Shown piece after piece: positions 8,340 to 17,232 of a stretch of 64,000 nt of DNA (positions within the stretch are counted from its first letter, which is position 1; each line of letters starts with the position of its first letter). This DNA comes from Stutzerimonas stutzeri. Its GTDB lineage: Bacteria > Pseudomonadota > Gammaproteobacteria > Pseudomonadales > Pseudomonadaceae. The translations under genes were made by a program, and so were the position numbers. The DNA lies in contig NC_015740.1 of the NCBI RefSeq assembly GCF_000219605.1, positions 806,001-870,000 on the forward strand, given 5' to 3'. The notes below the pieces were generated by a model, which had not been told where the DNA came from, ran no database searches, and saw only the letters and a program-made list of their open reading frames with translations.

Positions 8340-8756
8340 ATGCGTGTTGCGCTTTCACTGTCGCTGCTGCTGTTTGTGGCTTCCGCTCAGGCACAAGAGC
8401 CGCTGCGGCTGCGCATCCAGGGGCATGAGCTGCACGCCGAATACGCGCAGACCGTCGCCCAGCGCGAGCGCGGGCTGATGGGGCGCCGCGAGCTGGCCGT
8501 CGACAGCGGCATGCTGTTCCGCTTTGATGAAGTGCGCCGCCACTGCCTGTGGATGAAGGACACGCCGCTGCCCTTGTCGGCGGCGTTCTTCGATGAGGCT
8601 GGGCTTCTGGTCGATGTGATCGACCTGGAGCCTTTCAACACGGAGATACGCTGTTCGAAGCGGCCCGCGCGTTATGCCCTGGAGATGAACCAGGGCTGGT
8701 TCGCCGAGCGGGAGATCGGACGGGGCGCGCGGCTGGCAGGGATTCCGGTGGAGTAG
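8340..8756 (+). CDS. DUF192-domain secreted protein
   Basis: 138 aa with a signal peptide (cleavage near AQAQ, 16-19). The DUF192 signature is clear: RERGLMGRREL, DSGMLFRFDE, CLWMKDTPLPLSAAFFDEAG and a C-terminal LEMNQGWF. These are small beta proteins exported to the periplasm; function is unknown. One Cys precedes the WMKDT motif (RRHCLWMKDT) where many homologues carry Phe. The gene stands alone, divergent from atoE and convergent with the lrp-type gene. Confidence 0.85.
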   Translation: MRVALSLSLLLFVASAQAQEPLRLRIQGHELHAEYAQTVAQRERGLMGRRELAVDSGMLFRFDEVRRHCLWMKDTPLPLSAAFFDEAGLLVDVIDLEPFNTEIRCSKRPARYALEMNQGWFAEREIGRGARLAGIPVE

Positions 8757-8787
8757 GCCAACCCTGCCCAATGACCCGCGTCCCGCC

Positions 8788-9258
8788 TCAATCCAGCGGT
8801 AACTCCGTGGTCCGCTTCACTTCGCTCATGGCGATATGTGAGTGCGCCTCCTGCACGTGGGGGCGCTGCAGGAGCTGGTCACGCAGGAAGCGTTCGTAAC
8901 TGTCGATATCCCGTGCCACCACCTTGAGCAGGTAATCCGACTCACCGGCCATGGTGTGGCACTCCAGCACCTCGGGATAACCCACCACCGCCCGCTCGAA
9001 CTCGTCGAGGTTGCTGCGCCCATGGGCCGAGAGCTTGATGTTGACGAACACCGTCATGTTCAGCCCGAGCTTCTTCGGGTTGAGCAGGGCGACCTTGCGC
9101 TCGATCAGCCCCTCCTCCTGCATGCGATGGATGCGTCGCCAGCAGGGCGATTGCGACAGCTCGACCTTCTCGGCGATTTCCGCAGCGGACAGATCGGCGT
9201 TGTGCTGCAGCAGCAGGAGGATCTTGCGATCGGTGCTACTCAGAGGTGTGGACTGCAT
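8788..9258 (-). CDS. Lrp/AsnC-family transcriptional regulator
   Basis: 156 aa from the ATG at 9258, preceded by AGGAAC. The N-terminal AsnC-type helix-turn-helix (about 8-65: SSTDRKILLLLQHNADLS ... SQSPCWRRIHRMQ) is followed by a RAM/AsnC ligand-binding domain (about 70-145). Family members sense amino acids. It diverges from the iorAB-type gene with a 241-nt gap that contains a perfect inverted repeat, so it most likely controls that amino-acid catabolic unit. Its own leader carries an A-rich Crc/Hfq motif beside the ribosome site. Confidence 0.9.
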   Translation of the reverse strand: MQSTPLSSTDRKILLLLQHNADLSAAEIAEKVELSQSPCWRRIHRMQEEGLIERKVALLNPKKLGLNMTVFVNIKLSAHGRSNLDEFERAVVGYPEVLECHTMAGESDYLLKVVARDIDSYERFLRDQLLQRPHVQEAHSHIAMSEVKRTTELPLD

Positions 9259-9270
9259 GGTCGTTCCTGT

Positions 9271-9283
9271 TTTGTTGTTGTTT
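9271..9283 (-). promoter_or_regulatory. Crc/Hfq A-rich motif before the lrp-type gene
   Basis: The minus strand reads AAACAACAACAAA, containing AANAANAA, and lies a few bases upstream of the AGGAAC ribosome site. Confidence 0.6.
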
Positions 9284-9405
9284 GCGAATGGGTCATGCAC
9301 AGAACCGCTGTTCTACCGCAAAAGTAGAAAGAAAATCTCTCCGCGTCACGGTCAGACTGTTAATCGACACGCGACGGTGGGGTGATCCCCTGCCGATTGC
9401 CGGCG

Positions 9406-9432
9406 TGGAGAAACAACCGTGCGGTTTCTCCA
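9406..9432. promoter_or_regulatory. Inverted repeat in the lrp-iorAB intergenic region
   Basis: TGGAGAAAC - 9 nt - GTTTCTCCA is a perfect 9-bp inverted repeat, 68 nt before the iorAB-type start and 148 nt before the lrp-type start. It could be an Lrp-type operator or an mRNA hairpin; there is no T run for a terminator. Confidence 0.45.
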
Positions 9433-9477
9433 TGACTGCGTCAGGCGGGTAGCGAACAACGCCACCCTGACTCCGAT

Positions 9478-9485
9478 AACAACAA
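9478..9485 (+). promoter_or_regulatory. Crc/Hfq A-rich motif before the iorAB-type gene
   Basis: AACAACAA, exact AANAANAA, three bases upstream of the TAGGAG ribosome site of the 9500 gene. Confidence 0.6.
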
Positions 9486-9499
9486 ATTAGGAGCGCCCC

Positions 9500-12400
9500 A
9501 TGTCTCTGGCCGAGATCCGTCTGGACGACAAGTACCGGCTTGCTACCGGTCATCTGTACCTCACCGGCACCCAGGCGCTGACCCGCTTGCCGATGCTGCA
9601 GCATCAGCGTGATCAGGCCCGTGGTTTGAACGCCGGTGGCTTCATCTCCGGCTATCGCGGCTCGCCACTGGGCGGGCTGGACAAGAGCCTCTGGGAAGCC
9701 CGCGACTACCTCAAGCAACACGCCATCCACTTCCAGCCGGGCGTCAACGAAGAGCTGGCCGCCACCGCGGTGTGGGGCAGCCAGCAGACCAACCTGTTCC
9801 CCGGCGCCAGGTACGACGGCGTGTTCGCCATGTGGTACGGCAAGGGGCCGGGCGTCGACCGTGCCGGTGACGTGTTCAAGCATGCGAATGCGGCGGGTGT
9901 GTCGCCCAAGGGTGGCGTGCTGCTGCTGGCGGGTGACGACCACGGCTGCAAATCCTCGACGCTGCCGCACCAGAGCGAGCATGCCTTCATCGCCGCCTCG
10001 ATTCCGGTGCTGAATCCGGCGAACGTTCAGGAAATCCTCGACTACGGCATCATCGGCTGGGAGCTGTCGCGCTACTCCGGCTGCTGGGTGGCGCTGAAGA
10101 CCATCGCCGAGAACGTCGACTCCTCCGCCGTGGTGGAAGTCGATCCGCTGCGCGTGCAGACGCGTATCCCGGAAGATTTCGAGCTGCCCGAAGACGGCGT
10201 GCACATCCGCTGGCCGGACCCGCCGCTGGCTCAGGAAAAGCGCCTCAACCTGTACAAGATCTACGCCGCACGCGCCTTCGCCCGGGCCAACAACCTGAAC
10301 CGGGTGATGCTCGATTCGCCGAATCCGCGGCTTGGCATCATCACCACCGGCAAGTCCTATCTCGACGTGCGTCAGGCGCTGGACGACCTGGGCCTGGACG
10401 AAGCGCTGTGCGCCTCGGTCGGCCTGCGCGTGCTCAAGGTCGGCATGAGCTGGCCGCTGGAACCGGTCTCGGTGCACGAGTTCGCCCAGGGGCTGGACGA
10501 GATTCTGGTGGTCGAGGAGAAGCGCAGCATCATCGAGGACCAGCTCACCGGACAGCTCTACAACTGGCCCGTCAGCAAGCGTCCGCGGGTGGTCGGCGAG
10601 TTCGACGAGCAGGGCAACTCGCTGCTGCCGAACCTCTCCGAGCTGACCCCGGCGATGATCGCCCGGGTGATCGCCAAGCGCCTCGCGCCGATCTACACCA
10701 GCGACAGCATCCAGGCACGCCTGGCCTTCCTGGCCGCCAAGGAGAAGGCCCTGGCCGCGCGCAGCTACAGCACCGTGCGCACGCCGCACTACTGCTCCGG
10801 CTGCCCGCACAACACCTCCACCAAGGTGCCCGAGGGCAGCCGCGCCTCGGCCGGTATCGGCTGTCACTACATGGTGCAGTGGATGGACCGGCGCACCGAG
10901 ACCTTTACCCAGATGGGCGGCGAGGGCGTCAACTGGATCGGCCAGGCGCCGTTCACCGACACCCCGCACATGTTCCAGAACCTCGGCGACGGCACCTACT
11001 TCCACTCCGGCAGCCTCGCGGTGCGTGCGGCAGTGGCAGCCGGCGTCAACATCACCTTCAAGATTCTCTACAACGATGCCGTGGCCATGACCGGCGGCCA
11101 GCCCATCGACGGCGAGCTGCGCGTCGACCAGCTCAGCCGGCAGATCTTCCACGAGGGGGTCAAACGCATTGCCCTGGTCAGCGACGAGCCGGACAAGTAC
11201 CCGACCCGCGATACCTTCGCGCCGATCACCAGCTTCCACCATCGCCGCGAACTGGATGCGGTGCAGCGTGAGCTGCGTGAATTCAAGGGCGTCTCGGTGA
11301 TCATCTACGACCAGACCTGTGCCACCGAGAAGCGTCGTCGGCGCAAGCGCGGCAAGCTGGAAGACCCGGCCAAGCGCGTGTTCATCAATCCCGCCGTGTG
11401 CGAGGGTTGCGGCGACTGCGGCGAGAAGTCCAACTGCCTGTCGGTGCTGCCGAAGGAAACCGAGCTGGGCCGCAAGCGCGAGATCGACCAGAACGCCTGC
11501 AACAAGGACTACTCCTGCGTCGAGGGCTTCTGCCCGAGTTTCGTCACCGTGCATGGCGGCGGGCTGCGCAAGCCCGAAGCCGTGGCTGGCGGTATCGAGG
11601 CGGCGACCTTGCCCGAGCCGCAGCATCCGTCGCTGGAGCGGCCATGGAATGTGCTGATCCCCGGCGTCGGCGGCAGCGGCGTGACCACCCTCGGCGCGCT
11701 GCTCGGCATGGCCGCGCACCTGGAAGGCAAGGGCTGCACCGTGCTCGACCAGGCCGGTCTGGCGCAGAAATTCGGCCCGGTGACCACTCACGTGCGCATC
11801 GCCGCTAAGCAGAGCGACATCTACGCGGTGCGTATCGCCGCCGGTGAAGCCGACCTGCTGCTGGGCTGCGACTTGATCGTCGCGGCGGGCGATGAATCGC
11901 TGACCCGCCTCAACGAGCAGATCAGCAATGCCGTGGTGAACAGCCACGAGTCCGCCACCGCCGAGTTCACTCGCAACCCGGACGCCCAGGTGCCCGGCGC
12001 GGCCATGCGCCAGGCGATCAGCGACGCGGTCGGCGCCGAGAAGACCCACTTCGTCGATGCCACCCGCCTGGCCACGCGGCTCTTGGGCGACAGCATCGCC
12101 ACCAACCTGTTCCTGCTCGGCTTCGCCTATCAGCAGGGGCTGCTGCCGATCAGCGCCGAGGCCATCGAGAAGGCCATCGAACTCAATGGCGTTGCCGCCA
12201 AGCTGAATCTGCAGGCCTTCCGCTGGGGCCGCCGTGCGGTGCTCGAACGCGAGGCCGTGGAGGGGCTGGCGCGCCCAGTCGAAGCCGCCGAACCACTCTG
12301 TAAAACCCTGGAAGAGATCGTCGAGTGGCGCGTGGACTTCCTTACCCGCTACCAGAACGCCGCGCTGGCGCGCCGCTATCGCCAGCTGGTCGAGCGCGTG

Positions 12401-12970
12401 CGCGATGCCGATACGGCGGACGATCTGGCGCTGTCCAAGGCCGTCGCCCGCTACTACTTCAAGCTCCTGGCCTACAAGGACGAGTACGAGGTGGCGCGGC
12501 TCTACAGCGAGCCGGAATTCCGCCAGCAGCTCGAGGCGCAGTTCGAGGGCGACTACAAGCTGCAGTTCCACCTCGCCCCGGCCTGGCTGGCCAAGCGTGA
12601 CGCGGTTACCGGCGAGCCGCGCAAGCGCGAGCTGGGGCCGTGGATGCTCAATGTGTTCGGCGTGCTGGCCAAGTTCCGCTTCCTGCGTGGCACGCCCCTG
12701 GACCCGTTCGGCTATGGCCACGACCGCCGCGTCGAACGCCAGTTGATCAGCGAGTACGAGAACACCGTGGACGAGCTGCTGGCCCAGCTCAAGCCGACCA
12801 ACTACCGCACCGCCGTGGCCATCGCCGCGCTGCCGGAGCAGATCCGCGGCTACGGCCCGGTGAAGGAGCGTTCCATCGCCAAGGCCCGCCAGCAGGAGAA
12901 GTTGCTCCGCGAGCAGTTGGCCAAAGGCGACGAGGTGCAGAGCGTACGGCTGTTCCAGCCGGCGGCGTAG
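9500..12970 (+). CDS. Fused indolepyruvate ferredoxin oxidoreductase (IorA/IorB-type)
   Basis: 1156 aa, good AGGAG at 9489. It belongs to the large fused 2-oxoacid:ferredoxin oxidoreductases that oxidatively decarboxylate aryl or branched 2-ketoacids from amino-acid transamination to acyl-CoA. Visible parts are an N-terminal TPP/pyrimidine domain, a central TPP-pyrophosphate domain (CSGCPHNTST near 432; GDGTYFHSG), Fe-S cysteines (CEGCGDCGEKSNC from 634 and CNKDYSCVEGFC from 667), a gamma domain beginning IPGVGGSGVTTLG (about 720) and a C-terminal extension. The divergent Lrp gene and the following amino-acid dehydrogenase and transporter agree with amino-acid catabolism. Whether the substrate is indolepyruvate, phenylpyruvate or a branched ketoacid is not settled by sequence. 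Confidence 0.9.
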   Translation: MSLAEIRLDDKYRLATGHLYLTGTQALTRLPMLQHQRDQARGLNAGGFISGYRGSPLGGLDKSLWEARDYLKQHAIHFQPGVNEELAATAVWGSQQTNLFPGARYDGVFAMWYGKGPGVDRAGDVFKHANAAGVSPKGGVLLLAGDDHGCKSSTLPHQSEHAFIAASIPVLNPANVQEILDYGIIGWELSRYSGCWVALKTIAENVDSSAVVEVDPLRVQTRIPEDFELPEDGVHIRWPDPPLAQEKRLNLYKIYAARAFARANNLNRVMLDSPNPRLGIITTGKSYLDVRQALDDLGLDEALCASVGLRVLKVGMSWPLEPVSVHEFAQGLDEILVVEEKRSIIEDQLTGQLYNWPVSKRPRVVGEFDEQGNSLLPNLSELTPAMIARVIAKRLAPIYTSDSIQARLAFLAAKEKALAARSYSTVRTPHYCSGCPHNTSTKVPEGSRASAGIGCHYMVQWMDRRTETFTQMGGEGVNWIGQAPFTDTPHMFQNLGDGTYFHSGSLAVRAAVAAGVNITFKILYNDAVAMTGGQPIDGELRVDQLSRQIFHEGVKRIALVSDEPDKYPTRDTFAPITSFHHRRELDAVQRELREFKGVSVIIYDQTCATEKRRRRKRGKLEDPAKRVFINPAVCEGCGDCGEKSNCLSVLPKETELGRKREIDQNACNKDYSCVEGFCPSFVTVHGGGLRKPEAVAGGIEAATLPEPQHPSLERPWNVLIPGVGGSGVTTLGALLGMAAHLEGKGCTVLDQAGLAQKFGPVTTHVRIAAKQSDIYAVRIAAGEADLLLGCDLIVAAGDESLTRLNEQISNAVVNSHESATAEFTRNPDAQVPGAAMRQAISDAVGAEKTHFVDATRLATRLLGDSIATNLFLLGFAYQQGLLPISAEAIEKAIELNGVAAKLNLQAFRWGRRAVLEREAVEGLARPVEAAEPLCKTLEEIVEWRVDFLTRYQNAALARRYRQLVERVRDADTADDLALSKAVARYYFKLLAYKDEYEVARLYSEPEFRQQLEAQFEGDYKLQFHLAPAWLAKRDAVTGEPRKRELGPWMLNVFGVLAKFRFLRGTPLDPFGYGHDRRVERQLISEYENTVDELLAQLKPTNYRTAVAIAALPEQIRGYGPVKERSIAKARQQEKLLREQLAKGDEVQSVRLFQPAA

Positions 12971-13069
12971 CTCGCAGTGCGCTAGCGGGGTGAAATCGGT
13001 CGCCCCGCATGGCCACCGCCGCAGGCGATACCCGCTAACGAGGCCCTGTCCGTGACAGGCCACCAGACA

Positions 13070-13077
13070 AACAAGAA
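13070..13077 (+). promoter_or_regulatory. Crc/Hfq A-rich motif before the Leu/Phe dehydrogenase gene
   Basis: AACAAGAA, exact AANAANAA, directly upstream of the GAGG ribosome site. Confidence 0.6.
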
Positions 13078-13089
13078 CGAGGTAACCCA

Positions 13090-14184
13090 ATGTCCGTCTT
13101 CGCTCATCCTGACTTCGACCGCCACGAGCAGGTGGTCTTCTGCCATGACCAGGCGTCGGGTCTGAAAGCCATCATCGCCATCCACGACACGCGCCTCGGG
13201 CCGGCGCTGGGTGGCTGCCGGATGTTCCCCTATGCCAGTGACGACGAGGCCCTGCGCGATGTGCTGCGGCTGTCGCGCGGGATGACGCTGAAATCCTCGC
13301 TGGCCGGGCTCAAGCTCGGCGGCGGCAAGGCGGTGATCATCGGCGACCCGCATACCGGCAAGAGCCAGGCGCTGCTGCACGCCATGGGCGACTTCGTCGA
13401 CAGCCTCGGCGGGCGCTACATCACCGCCGCCGACTCCGGCACCGGCGATGCCGAAATGCAGGCCTTCGCCCAGCGCACCCGCCATGTGGTCGGCGCCACG
13501 CCGCGCACCCTGCTCGACGGCAGCGTCGCCAGCGGCGACCCGTCGCCGTCTACCGCCTACGGCGTTTTCGTCGGCCTCAAGGAAGCGGTGCGCCAGCGCC
13601 TCGGTCGCGACGAGCTGACCGGGCTGAAGGTGGCGATCCAGGGCGTCGGCCATGTCGGGCTGGGGCTGGCGCGGCACCTGAAAGCGGCAGGCGCCGAACT
13701 GTGGGTGGCGGACATCTTCGATGCCAACGTCAAGCAGGCAATGGACGAGCTGGGAGCCAACGTGGTGCGCCCGCAGGACATCTACGGTCTCGATGTTGAC
13801 GTCTTCGCGCCCTGCGCCATGGGCGGCATCCTCAACGAGCAGACCCTGGAAGTGCTGCGTGCCCCGGTGATCGCTGGGGCTGCCAACAACCAGCTGGCCA
13901 GCGCCGAGATCGGTGTCGAACTGCAGCGGCGCAACCAGCTCTACGCGCCGGACTACGCAATCAACGCCGGCGGCATCATCGACGTCTACTACCAGCGCAA
14001 CGGCGGCAGCGCCGCACAGATCGATGCCCATGTGAACGCCATCGCCGGCACGCTGCGCGAGATTTTCGAGCGGGCCGCCGCCAGTGGCGAGTGCACCTCG
14101 GTGATCGCCGACCGCCTGGCGCTCGAGCACTTGCAGGCCGGCGGCGCGCCGCAGGTCGCGACGCTGCAGCGGCAGGCTTCATGA
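13090..14184 (+). CDS. Leu/Phe/Val-type amino acid dehydrogenase
   Basis: 364 aa. The dimerisation/catalytic domain has [10 protein letters not shown] and [19 protein letters not shown]68 and K80 fall at exactly the positions of the two catalytic lysines of leucine dehydrogenase. The NAD domain has [18 protein letters not shown] (about 186-203). It deaminates a branched or aromatic L-amino acid to the 2-ketoacid with NAD+. It sits 119 nt after the ketoacid:ferredoxin oxidoreductase and before an NSS transporter. Import, deamination and oxidative decarboxylation are therefore encoded together. Confidence 0.9.
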   Translation: MSVFAHPDFDRHEQVVFCHDQASGLKAIIAIHDTRLGPALGGCRMFPYASDDEALRDVLRLSRGMTLKSSLAGLKLGGGKAVIIGDPHTGKSQALLHAMGDFVDSLGGRYITAADSGTGDAEMQAFAQRTRHVVGATPRTLLDGSVASGDPSPSTAYGVFVGLKEAVRQRLGRDELTGLKVAIQGVGHVGLGLARHLKAAGAELWVADIFDANVKQAMDELGANVVRPQDIYGLDVDVFAPCAMGGILNEQTLEVLRAPVIAGAANNQLASAEIGVELQRRNQLYAPDYAINAGGIIDVYYQRNGGSAAQIDAHVNAIAGTLREIFERAAASGECTSVIADRLALEHLQAGGAPQVATLQRQAS

Positions 14185-14291
14185 CGGCACATGGCCGGTC
14201 GCCCGAGCGCGCCGGCCTTCGCTGAGTGGGGCGGCGGGCTCTGATCGCCAGCGCCGTACCCGCTCCGTTCGTTCGCACCATCCCTGACAAA

Positions 14292-14299
14292 AACAACAA
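14292..14299 (+). promoter_or_regulatory. Crc/Hfq A-rich motif before NSS transporter 1
   Basis: AACAACAA, exact AANAANAA, three bases before the AGGAA ribosome site of the 14313 gene. Confidence 0.6.
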
Positions 14300-14312
14300 G
14301 CAGGAATCCGCA

Positions 14313-15722
14313 ATGACCGATAAAACCAGCCTCGCGGCCGGCACCTTCGCCGGCGCGCGCGCACGCATCCAGGACAACGCCAGCCGAGGCCTGTGGTCCT
14401 CCCGCTGGGTGTTCTTCCTCGCCGCCACCGGCTCCGCTGTGGGCCTGGGCAATATCTGGAAATTCCCCTACGTGACCGGGCAGAACGGCGGCGGCGCCTT
14501 CGTGCTGGTCTATCTCGCCTGCATCCTGTTGATCGGCATTCCGCTGCTGATGGCCGAGGTGATGATCGGCCGCCGTGGTCGGGCGAACCCTGATGGCGCC
14601 GTGGCGCGGCTGGCGCGCGAGGCCGGGGCCAGTTCGCGCTGGCGGGTGGTGGGCTGGCTCGGAGGGCTGACCGGCTTTCTCATCCTGAGTTTCTATCTGG
14701 TGGTGGCCGGCTGGGCGCTGGCCTATGTGCCGGCGACCTTCAGCGGCGGCTTCACCGGGGTCAGCGGGGAGGCCAGTGGTGCGCTGTTCGGCGCGCTGCT
14801 GGCGGACCCGCTGCGCCTGGTGGTCTGTGCCACGCTGGTGCTGGCGGCGACCATGCTGATCGTCGGCTTCGGCGTGCGCGGCGGGCTGGAGCGATCGCTG
14901 CGCTTTCTGATGCCCGGGCTGTTCGTGCTGATGCTGGTGCTGGTGGTCTACGCCGCCATCGAAGGCGAGTTCGCCCAGGCGCTGCAGTTTCTTTTCGTGC
15001 CGGACTTTTCCGCGCTGACCGCGCAGAGCGTGCTGGTCGCCCTCGGCCATGCCTTCTTCACCCTGAGCCTGGGCTGCGGCGCGATGATGGTCTACGGCTC
15101 CTATCTGCCGGAAGGCACCTCGATCGCCAAGACCTCGATTCTGGTGGCGCTGGCCGATACCGCGGTGGCGCTGCTGGCCGGCCTGGCGATCTTCCCGCTG
15201 GTGTTCGGCAACGCGCTGGAGCCGGGGGCCGGGCCGGGGTTGATCTTCGTCACGCTGCCGATCGCCTTCGGCCAGATGCCGCTGGGGCAGGTCGTCGGCG
15301 GGTTGTTCTTCGTGATGCTGGTGATCGCCGCGCTGACCTCGGCCATTTCGCTCTCCGAGCCGAGCATCGCCTGGCTCACCGAGCGCTTTCGCATCAGCCG
15401 GACTAAGGCCGTGCTGGGCAGCGGCCTGGTGCTCTGGCTGCTGAGCCTGGGCAGCGTGTTCTCGTTCAACCACTGGGCGGACTACCAGCTGTTCGGCAAG
15501 ACCTTCTTCGACACCCTGGACTACCTCACCACCAATTGGTTGATGCCGCTGGGCGGGCTGGGCACGGTGCTGTTCACCGGCTGGGTGCTGCAGCGTCACG
15601 TGGTCAGCGAGGCCATCGGCATTCGCAACGCCGGGCTGTTCCAGGCCTGGTGGAAGCTGCTGCGCTACGGCACGCCGGTGGCCATCGTGCTGGTATTCCT
15701 CAACCTGCTCGGGCTGATCTAG
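14313..15722 (+). CDS. Sodium-dependent amino acid transporter (NSS/SNF family) 1
   Basis: 469 aa from the ATG at 14313 with AGGAA seven bases upstream. The TM1 signature of neurotransmitter:sodium symporters, [20 protein letters not shown] (40-59), is intact, and about 11-12 membrane helices follow. Bacterial members move aromatic or aliphatic amino acids with Na+. Position after the ketoacid oxidoreductase and Leu/Phe dehydrogenase suggests import of the amino acid that they degrade. It resembles the second NSS transporter at 20.2 kb, so the two are probably paralogues flanking the homogentisate genes. Confidence 0.9.
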   Translation: MTDKTSLAAGTFAGARARIQDNASRGLWSSRWVFFLAATGSAVGLGNIWKFPYVTGQNGGGAFVLVYLACILLIGIPLLMAEVMIGRRGRANPDGAVARLAREAGASSRWRVVGWLGGLTGFLILSFYLVVAGWALAYVPATFSGGFTGVSGEASGALFGALLADPLRLVVCATLVLAATMLIVGFGVRGGLERSLRFLMPGLFVLMLVLVVYAAIEGEFAQALQFLFVPDFSALTAQSVLVALGHAFFTLSLGCGAMMVYGSYLPEGTSIAKTSILVALADTAVALLAGLAIFPLVFGNALEPGAGPGLIFVTLPIAFGQMPLGQVVGGLFFVMLVIAALTSAISLSEPSIAWLTERFRISRTKAVLGSGLVLWLLSLGSVFSFNHWADYQLFGKTFFDTLDYLTTNWLMPLGGLGTVLFTGWVLQRHVVSEAIGIRNAGLFQAWWKLLRYGTPVAIVLVFLNLLGLI

Positions 15723-15753
15723 CGCGACCTCGGTCGTCCGTGCAGAACGCGCC

Positions 15754-15826
15754 GGTGGGCTGAAGCCCATCCCGCAAGCATGCTGCGGGCTTCTCAGGAA
15801 GCCCTTTTGGTGGGCTCAGGTCCATC
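15754..15826. repeat. Two imperfect GGTGGGCTgaAGCCCA hairpin repeats
   Basis: GGTGGGCTGAAGCCCATC (15754-15771) and GGTGGGCTCAGGTCCATC (15809-15826) are related to the perfect palindromes at 15853 and 34666. This is a small family of hairpin-forming intergenic repeats. Confidence 0.6.
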
Positions 15827-15852
15827 CATCGAGGCCGACGCCGGCCTTGGTG

Positions 15853-15877
15853 GGTGGGCTTCAGCCCACCTTCTTTT
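15853..15877 (+). terminator. Palindromic repeat followed by a T-rich tract, after NSS transporter 1
   Basis: GGTGGGCTTCAGCCCACC forms a 7-8 bp stem and is followed by TTCTTTT. It may serve as a terminator for the 9.5-15.7 kb unit. The rest of the 410-nt gap to hpd (15723-16132) holds the repeats listed here, a candidate PhhR box and no further gene that I could see. Confidence 0.5.
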
Positions 15878-15990
15878 ATGCGCGACGCCATTGCGCCAGA
15901 TGACATGTGCGGCAGCTTGTCGCACCAGGCTGTCAGCTTTTCGTTACGCCTGGCAAGCCGCCGAGCCAGGCTTTTCAGCGAAAAACGCGC

Positions 15991-16008
15991 TGTAAGGAAA
16001 ACCTGACA
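15991..16008 (+). promoter_or_regulatory. Candidate PhhR/TyrR-type box upstream of hpd
   Basis: TGTAAG-GAAAAC-CTGACA resembles the TGTAAA-N6-TTTACA operator of PhhR/TyrR; the two halves are inverted copies with one mismatch. It is 125 nt before hpd. PhhR is known to control phenylalanine/tyrosine catabolic genes in Pseudomonas. No phhR gene is in the window. Confidence 0.35.
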
Positions 16009-16112
16009 GCGGGGATGGCTCCAGCCGCTTTCCGTGCCCGTAAACAGCATTGTTCGCCGCCTTGGCCTGGGGTGTGATGGGGCCAGCCAAGCCGTGCAAT
16101 GGCAGTCCTCAC

Positions 16113-16120
16113 AACAATAA
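16113..16120 (+). promoter_or_regulatory. Crc/Hfq A-rich motif before hpd
   Basis: AACAATAA, exact AANAANAA, three bases upstream of the AGGAGG ribosome site. Confidence 0.6.
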
Positions 16121-16132
16121 TCAGGAGGCGAT

Positions 16133-17218
16133 ATGAACGCCGTGAACAAGATCGAACAGCACAACCCCATCGGCACCGACGGCTTCGAGTTCGTCGAATT
16201 CACCGCGCCGAATGCCGAGGGCATCGAGCAGCTGCGCACGCTGTTCACCCAGATGGGCTTTACCGAAACCGCCAAGCACCGCTCCAAGGAGGTCTGGCTG
16301 TTCCAGCAGCACGACATCAATATCGTGCTCAACGGCAGCCCCACCGGGCATGTGCGCGAGTTCGGCGAGAAGCACGGCCCGAGCGCCTGCGCCATGGCCT
16401 TCCGGGTGAAGAACGCCGCGCAGGCCGCTGCCTACGTCGAATCGCAGGGCGCCAAGCTGGTCGGCAGCCACGCCAACTTCGGCGAGCTGAACATCCCCTG
16501 CGTCGAAGGCATCGGCGGCTCGCTGCTTTATCTCGTCGACCGCTACGGCGACAAGAGCATCTACGACGTCGACTTCGAGTACATCGAAGGGCGCACGCCG
16601 AACGACAATGCCGTCGGCCTGATGTGTATCGATCACCTGACCCACAACGTGCGTCGCGGGCAGATGGACGTCTGGTCCGGTTTCTACGAGCGCATCGCCA
16701 ATTTCCGCGAGATTCGCTACTTCGACATCGAGGGCAAGCTGACCGGCCTGTTCTCCCGTGCCATGACCGCGCCCTGCGGCAAGATCCGCATTCCGATCAA
16801 CGAGTCGGCCGACGACAAGTCGCAGATCGAGGAATTCATCCGCGAGTACCACGGCGAGGGCATCCAGCACATCGCGCTGTCCACCGACGACATCTACGAG
16901 ACCGTGCGCCGCCTGCGTGCCAACGGCGTGGACTTCATGACCACCCCGGACACCTACTACGAGAAAGTCGACACCCGCGTCGCCGGCCACGGCGAGCCGC
17001 TCGGCCAGCTACGCGAGCTGAACCTGTTGATCGACGGTGCGCCGGGCGATGACGGCATCCTGCTGCAGATCTTCACCAACACGGTGATCGGCCCGATCTT
17101 CTTCGAAATCATCCAGCGCAAGGGCAACCAGGGCTTCGGCGAAGGCAACTTCAAGGCGCTGTTCGAATCCATCGAGGAAGACCAGGTGCGTCGTGGCGTG
17201 ATCAAGGCGGGCGAGTAA
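16133..17218 (+). CDS. hpd: 4-hydroxyphenylpyruvate dioxygenase
   Basis: 361 aa with a strong AGGAGG. Two vicinal-oxygen-chelate domains; the non-haem iron triad is visible as H168 (IDHLTHN), H246 (IQHIALS) and E325 (FFEIIQRKG), and the C-terminal NQGFGEGNFKALFE is diagnostic of true HPPD. It converts 4-hydroxyphenylpyruvate to homogentisate with O2 in tyrosine and phenylalanine breakdown. First gene of hpd-hmgA-fahA-maiA; a dispersed repeat separates it from hmgA. Confidence 0.96.
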   Translation: MNAVNKIEQHNPIGTDGFEFVEFTAPNAEGIEQLRTLFTQMGFTETAKHRSKEVWLFQQHDINIVLNGSPTGHVREFGEKHGPSACAMAFRVKNAAQAAAYVESQGAKLVGSHANFGELNIPCVEGIGGSLLYLVDRYGDKSIYDVDFEYIEGRTPNDNAVGLMCIDHLTHNVRRGQMDVWSGFYERIANFREIRYFDIEGKLTGLFSRAMTAPCGKIRIPINESADDKSQIEEFIREYHGEGIQHIALSTDDIYETVRRLRANGVDFMTTPDTYYEKVDTRVAGHGEPLGQLRELNLLIDGAPGDDGILLQIFTNTVIGPIFFEIIQRKGNQGFGEGNFKALFESIEEDQVRRGVIKAGE

Positions 17219-17232
17219 GGCCGCGCGAGGAC

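Noticed and set aside
9293..13090. 1265-codon open frame on the minus strand opposite the ketoacid oxidoreductase gene
   Set aside because: It is a GC-rich antisense shadow: the plus-strand product has clear Fe-S, TPP and gamma-domain motifs, while the antisense product is low-complexity His/Arg/Leu/Gly-rich with no family pattern.
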